Source: Rhizonema sp. PD37 (GTDB lineage Bacteria > Cyanobacteriota > Cyanobacteriia > Cyanobacteriales > Nostocaceae). From it: DNA of 57,610 nt. The stretch spans positions 1-57,610 of the forward strand of contig JAQYWO010000016.1 in assembly GCA_029379215.1 (NCBI GenBank), given 5' to 3'. Position 1 is the first letter of the stretch; every line of letters starts with the position of its first letter. A program made the translations under genes and the position numbers. The notes beneath the pieces were generated by a model. It was not told the DNA's origin, searched no databases, and saw only the letters and a program-made list of their open reading frames with translations. Positions 53,106 through 57,610 of the stretch are shown here, in pieces.

Positions 53106-53717
53106 AAAGTTTTACAAAAGTAGTAGTGTCAATAGACTTTTCAGTTCATCCCATAAGATTTCCATTATAGGATTTTGGATCATGTGTTTGTTGTCAGTTG
53201 CTTGACAATAGACGGCAACAGGTTAGTTGTTGTCAAAGGCGGAACTGAAACCAAGCATTAAAATATAGTACATAGCTTTTCAAGATGCCACAAACCCGCA
53301 TATCTCTATACTCGTCGCCCTCTATGACAAAGTATGCCGCAGAAAAGGACTATTCTGCCACTGGCATGTACACCGCTTGCTCAAAGGCATTTTGTCAGAT
53401 AGGCAATGTCGTATAAACTTAGTCTTAACAAGAGTGCTGTTAGGCAATTAGTATTCTACCGTCAGCTTTTCAGCCGCCTGACTGGTGAGAGATCGAGTTT
53501 TGTGAGCTATACTAACAAAATTATTTTCACAGTTGATACAAGAATCCATCCATTGCTGAATGCTGAAGTTGAGCATTGTTCACTCTAAACTTTGATAGTT
53601 ATACGCTGATGAAGTTGTACAACAAGCACCTAACTCAAGAATGATGAACAAACATCCTAGAAATGATTAGAATAAAGGTTGGAAAAATAATTCAGAATTA
53701 ACCCACTGAGGTAATTT
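53106..53717. other. Gene-free gap between alaS and the metal-binding protein gene
   Basis: About 610 nt with divergent promoters expected. A 60-codon ORF at 53406 has no support. No repeat was recognised. Confidence 0.5.
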
Positions 53718-53921
53718 ATGGCACTAAAATTGAATGTCCCTAACATAGCTTGTGAGGATTGCGCAACAAAAATCTCAGATCAGATTCATGTCATGGAACC
53801 TGATGCCAAGGTGGATGTGGATGTCAAAGCAAAAACTGTGACAGTAGAATCTGGCGCTTCTGAAGAATCAATTAAACAAGCAATTGTTGCTGCTGGTTAC
53901 CATATTGAAGGTTACCAATAA
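53718..53921 (+). CDS. Heavy-metal-associated (HMA) domain protein, copper-chaperone-like
   Basis: A 67-residue single HMA domain (beta-alpha-beta-beta-alpha-beta). The metal site is CEDC in VPNIACEDCATKI, replacing the more usual GMTCxxC loop. The rest fits the family: VDVDVKAKTVTVESGASEES, IKQAIVAAGYHIEGYQ. An excellent GAGG RBS lies 7 nt upstream. It probably carries Cu(I) or another soft metal in the cytoplasm to a P-type ATPase, but none is encoded nearby. Loss of the GMT motif and the Glu-Asp spacer could change metal preference. Confidence 0.9.
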   Translation: MALKLNVPNIACEDCATKISDQIHVMEPDAKVDVDVKAKTVTVESGASEESIKQAIVAAGYHIEGYQ

Positions 53922-54847
53922 GTAAGCATTTAGTTAAGCTATTAGACATTTGATGACACACTCTCGTTGTGATTGTTATCTTTTGTCATAAAGAACTCTC
54001 GCTTCGCCCCAATTCAGAATTCAAAATTAATTATGAAGCTTGTATTTTGAATTTTGAATCAGGCGAAGAGGCTGACTTTGTTAATGCTCAACAGTGTAAA
54101 ATAGATTGATGTGCATTCTTCCACTCAGCATACATAGGTTATTTAGGTGCAGTATGTCTATTCCCGGTTCACAATTTACTGCATTGCTAATGTTTGAAGT
54201 GTTAGGTGTTTACATCAATTACTGTTGACAAATTGTACAAAAGTAACTGTAATAAGCTAAAACACGTATTTGTTGCGGAATCAATCGTTGTGGCTGTTAA
54301 CTGTTGACATGTAATTTTGAGTGGAGCAGCTTATTTCGGCAAGACTTACGTACAGGCATGAAAGAAGCCAGGTTCTCAAACAGAAATTCATTCGTGTTGA
54401 ACTTTCTGAAAAGAACCTGGTTTCTGTGTCATCATAATTATTTTTCATGCCAACGCACTTTTCCGTATCAATGGTGGAAAGCAGGGTTACTACATCCCAA
54501 ATATATTGGACAAACAATATTACTATTGCGGTACTCAGTGGGAGGATGTGAAAACAAAGCTGAAGGAATTGGGAATTGGTAGAAACGACCCAATTTAGGA
54601 TAAAGGTTAGAGTTAGATATTATTGTGACTCGCGATCGCTCGCATCATGATTCACGAATGTTCTGAAGATTAGATGAGTACTCAAAGCTGAAAAGCGTAC
54701 GTACTTAGTAAACTTTTCAAAAAAGTAACCATCACGCGAGGGGGCGTTATGAGTACTCAAAAGAAAAAAATCCCCAAAGGTGAGTACCAAGGGGAGAAAA
54801 AAGCTCTTCAATATAGGCATTGAGGGCGATTTTTTACTTCGTCGAAT
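53922..54847. other. Gene-free gap with hairpin element
   Basis: About 900 nt. No credible gene. It contains the inverted-repeat element at 54355-54451 and, near 54620-54760, AT-rich sequence without structure. Short ORFs on both strands are not supported. Confidence 0.5.
54355..54451. mobile_element. MITE-like hairpin element
   Basis: About 97 bp. Both ends contain GGCATGAAA and the inner arms AGAAGCCAGGTTCT / AGAACCTGGTTTCT are inverted, so the whole unit can fold back. The unit resembles small palindromic repeats scattered in cyanobacterial genomes. No target duplication was confirmed. Confidence 0.5.
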
Positions 54848-56401
54848 TTACTTATCTGTGGAAACAGGAACAACACTTGGAAATACATAGCCATCATTTT
54901 GAGCTGCCTTGGTTGGTAAGTAGTCTCGCCCAGTTAGGCGGAAAGGACTCCCAGCTGGAATGGGCAACCAGTTAGCAGTTCCTGAAGCTGGTTTGGTAGC
55001 CGAAAGAGTAATAGTTAGCGAGCCATCAGCATTAAATACCAAATTATTAGGTGTATTGGTAGCAACAGAGTAAATATTGTCGGGATTAGGAATTAAGAAA
55101 CCCCGAGCATCATAAGCACTTAAAGACCAGAAGCCATTGGTACCAGGGAGTGAAGGTGGCAAACCTCCAGCCGGAAAGGTAATGGTGTATGTCTTTGACC
55201 CATCAAGGGGTGTTCCGTCAGATGTTGATGGAGTAAAATAAATTGATTCTTGGGGTTGGTTAGCAGCAATACCAACCCTAGCGGTCTGTGTTCGATAAAG
55301 GTAGTTCGTTCCAAAACTACCAAGGGTGCCGCTACTAGCACTCGTGTCTCGTAGGGCAGCTTGGAGCGCTGCCACCGCCTGTGCCTCTGTGATTGTCGGA
55401 CCTGATGAGGAGGGACGGCCAGTCTTGCCATCACCGATGCCGATCAAGGCGAAATTGGCGATGAGGTTTTTGAGTTTGGCTCGGGATAGCCCCCCACCCC
55501 CTACTGATAGAGGATTATCTGACAAATCTGCGTTTAATTGTTGGAATGCTTTTAAAGCAGTAGCGGGATCGTCCGTCGGTGTTGTGGCTATATCGGCAAG
55601 CTGTCTAGGGGTTAGAGGGGTTTGCCCCAGAGCAAATACACCAGCAAATTCAGATTCGACCGTCGGCTGAGTGTAGCCACTGCCACCTGGCGCAGTAATG
55701 GTATACCCGGACTGTAGATTCAGAGCATAAGCTAAACTATCTTGAGAAGCTTGATTAGTGACATAAGTTCGAGACAGTAGCCAGATCGAATTAGTCTCGG
55801 ACTTAATCTGTGTATACCCCTTCGGAACATTCCCGCGCCAGCCTGGTGGAGTGATATAGTAACTACCAGGCGCTGTCACATTGAGGCTACCAGGGGTAGT
55901 CAAGCTTGGTCCAACGTCGCCAATGTAGCCCAAAGTATCTACATAGGCATTGAGTACGTCTATGGAATAAAAGTCATTATTAGGATTTGCCGGAACAGTT
56001 ACGGTAACAGGGCCTTGACTCAAATTCAAGTAGGCGTTTCCGTAGAGCGTGTCAACATTAGGACCGAAGAAAGGATCCGTAGGTGTAGAAAGCCGCAAAT
56101 TCAGGTTAAATTGGCTGTTAACAATTGCTAGTGGAGAACCTTCTGGATTCACCGGATTTTGCTGCGCCAGATCTTGATACTCTTTGCCTTTTTCAGCTAC
56201 CAAAGGGTAGCCGTAGATAAAAGCTGCTTCTGCAATCTGTTGCTTCTGTGCCTCTGTCGGGTTAGTAATGACGCGAGATTCAAGTTCATTGAACAGACGA
56301 CTATTGTCAGCTAGTACACGATTAACCCCAATGTTGGTTAATGCGATTGTGAAGAATGAAATGACCGAAAACCCTACTGATAGTGATTTTTGACTTAACA
56401 T
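54848..56401 (-). CDS. DUF1254/DUF1214 domain protein, exported
   Basis: A 517-residue secreted protein. The N-terminal signal peptide (SVGFSVISFFTIALTNIGVN, ending VLA) is followed by DUF1254 (AAFIYGYPLVAEKGKEYQDL, DTLYGNAYLNLSQGPVTVTV, FYSIDVLNAYVDTLGYIGDV). The C-terminal DUF1214 has TYTITFPAGGLPPSLPGTNG, FWSLSAYDARGFLIPNP and TKPASGTANWLPIPAGSPFR. The two domains are usually found together, exported, with no established function. It sits alone between two gene-free stretches. An N-terminal YGYP motif and the C-terminal NWLP are typical of the family. Confidence 0.9.
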   Translation of the reverse strand: MLSQKSLSVGFSVISFFTIALTNIGVNRVLADNSRLFNELESRVITNPTEAQKQQIAEAAFIYGYPLVAEKGKEYQDLAQQNPVNPEGSPLAIVNSQFNLNLRLSTPTDPFFGPNVDTLYGNAYLNLSQGPVTVTVPANPNNDFYSIDVLNAYVDTLGYIGDVGPSLTTPGSLNVTAPGSYYITPPGWRGNVPKGYTQIKSETNSIWLLSRTYVTNQASQDSLAYALNLQSGYTITAPGGSGYTQPTVESEFAGVFALGQTPLTPRQLADIATTPTDDPATALKAFQQLNADLSDNPLSVGGGGLSRAKLKNLIANFALIGIGDGKTGRPSSSGPTITEAQAVAALQAALRDTSASSGTLGSFGTNYLYRTQTARVGIAANQPQESIYFTPSTSDGTPLDGSKTYTITFPAGGLPPSLPGTNGFWSLSAYDARGFLIPNPDNIYSVATNTPNNLVFNADGSLTITLSATKPASGTANWLPIPAGSPFRLTGRDYLPTKAAQNDGYVFPSVVPVSTDK

Positions 56402-57610
56402 TTCAGTACCAAAAAATGGCTAGGTTTTTAAACAACTGTAATCCTACCGATTTGCAGAAGTAAAAGTCAAGGAGAGCATTAAAAAATTTCAGTAGACCAC
56501 AAACTGTTTCATAAAGAGCGATGCCTGCGGCGGGCTGCGCCTACGCCTGCAAATTTTGTAGTCAACGATACTTTTTTTTTGCATTTTAAGCAAATAGGTG
56601 GGCATTGATAAAAATCGCTTATCAACAGGTAGTAACTGAATTTCTGACAATTAGTCGTCTGGGAAGATAAATATCTTCAACAACTATAAAGTTGCATAGT
56701 AATCTACTGAATCATCCCGGATTTGTTGTAAGGTCCCAAGCTCTCTGTATATATACGTATTGATTGAGTCACATATAAAATAATCAGAGCTTTCTATCGT
56801 ATACCTCTCTCCAGATTAGAATATGGACATCTGATGCAAACATATTTGTATGTGATGAACTAGAGAAATTTTGGATATTTTTCCTAGAAAAATATCCAAA
56901 ATTATTGAATAAGAAGTCATTCTTCAGGAGTCAGAATCAATTAGTGGGGGATTCAAACCACAGACACAATTGAAGACCACCAAATTTCCAATTTGGCTTT
57001 GTGCTTAATCCCATTTATTCATCCGCCAGTCGCTTAACCTTTGTCGGAATTCTGGCTCCTGACGAATGTATTCTCGGTGATAAATCCTAAAAAAAAGATG
57101 GAAAAATAATTAAAAATATTTAGAGGACTATAGGTGAGAAATATCTCATGTGTGTAGAGGAAAATACTTATTTGTTCATGCTCATCGAGTGATGTTGCTC
57201 ACTGACGATAAAATGTTTCGCAACTATTGAGAAATCTCTACTTCAGGGAACAATAAGTTCTGATTACAAATATTTTTTGAGATCGTATTGACCTAAGCTG
57301 AAAATTATACCTGGACTGGATTTCGCTGGTTTTATCTCAAAAGTCATGTCAACCATTAATCATGCTCGGAGTCTTATACACGTGAATCATGGAAATTACA
57401 GTCATTCTTTTCTCTTTAGAAATATTATTCAGTATTTCTACTGTTTGAAATAATGGTTATGAGAGAGACATTGGGGATCAGAAACTCGAAATACATGTGA
57501 CAGCATTATGGGGTGAAAGCATTTGTAAATTTTTTGTGTTTTTAGCATGAAGAAAATAAAACCTACGGGAATACGCCTTGTGAAAAATATGGGCAGGATA
57601 AGTATTAATA
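56402..57610. other. Gene-free 1.2-kb end of the window
   Basis: No ORF above noise on either strand. It contains a GC-rich small repeat near 56522-56551 (CCTGCGGCGGGCTGCGCC) and a T-run. Near 56946-57012 there is a stretch with a tRNA T-arm-like word and an inverted repeat (CCAAATT/AATTTGG) that does not fold into a full tRNA. It may be the promoter-distal region of a gene beyond the window. Confidence 0.5.

Noticed and set aside
56946..57012. Possible tRNA on the minus strand (GGTTTGAATCCCCC-like T arm)
   Set aside because: No matching acceptor stem, D arm or anticodon stem could be folded; only the T-loop word and one short inverted repeat are present.

Overview
The window looks like chromosome of a filamentous, probably heterocyst-forming cyanobacterium (Nostocales). 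The basis is a psbD-psbC pair sharing a 17-nt overlap, ycf4, a CcmK-type shell protein, frequent GCGATCGC (HIP1) octamers, heptameric tandem repeats, and many very small dispersed repeats and decayed transposases. No rRNA, tRNA or CRISPR array could be supported, so placement below order level is not attempted.

Layout. 0-11 kb is an accessory defence or conflict island on the + strand: an Hsp70-like ATPase, a DUF433/DUF5615 toxin-antitoxin-type pair, an alpha/beta hydrolase, a caspase-like protease with a C-terminal iSTAND-like region, a MoxR AAA+ ATPase, an SAV_2336/vWA-type protein, and two FGE-sulfatase (C-type-lectin fold) proteins. The last two end in hypervariable segments (VR1 9448-9557, VR2 10444-10553). 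These match an asparagine-codon-rich, template-like repeat (TR 10634-10740) just downstream. This is the signature of a diversity-generating retroelement (DGR), but no reverse transcriptase gene is present in the window. The architecture is a caspase/MoxR/vWA conflict system whose sensor-like ends appear to be diversified by a DGR. It is the most interesting content here.

11-24 kb: two Uma2 nucleases, a small acidic protein, an L,D-transpeptidase, KDPG aldolase, a WD40 protein, three PRC-barrel/DUF2382 paralogs, a RibD-C reductase, a CcmK-type protein and an SDR. Two dispersed-repeat families (copies at about 1.9/12.7 kb and 14.3/22.4 kb) lie in the gaps. 24-40 kb is mostly core: a histidine kinase, a permease/TIGR03943/Ig-like cassette, psbD-psbC with a clear terminator, ycf4, a lipoprotein cyclophilin, a ketoacyl synthase, a folate/biopterin transporter and a carotenoid oxygenase.

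40-47.6 kb is a graveyard of mobile DNA: an IS630 element with TA flanks, IS5 and IS1 remnants, an IS630-related MITE, and truncated SDR, prolyl-oligopeptidase and LuxR-type regulator genes. A 30-nt repeat sits at the same codon phase in both the IS630 and IS1 transposases. 47.6-57.6 kb holds an FAD monooxygenase divergent from a TetR regulator across a perfect 17-bp inverted repeat, alaS, a small heavy-metal-binding protein, a secreted DUF1254-type protein and a 1.2-kb gene-free end.
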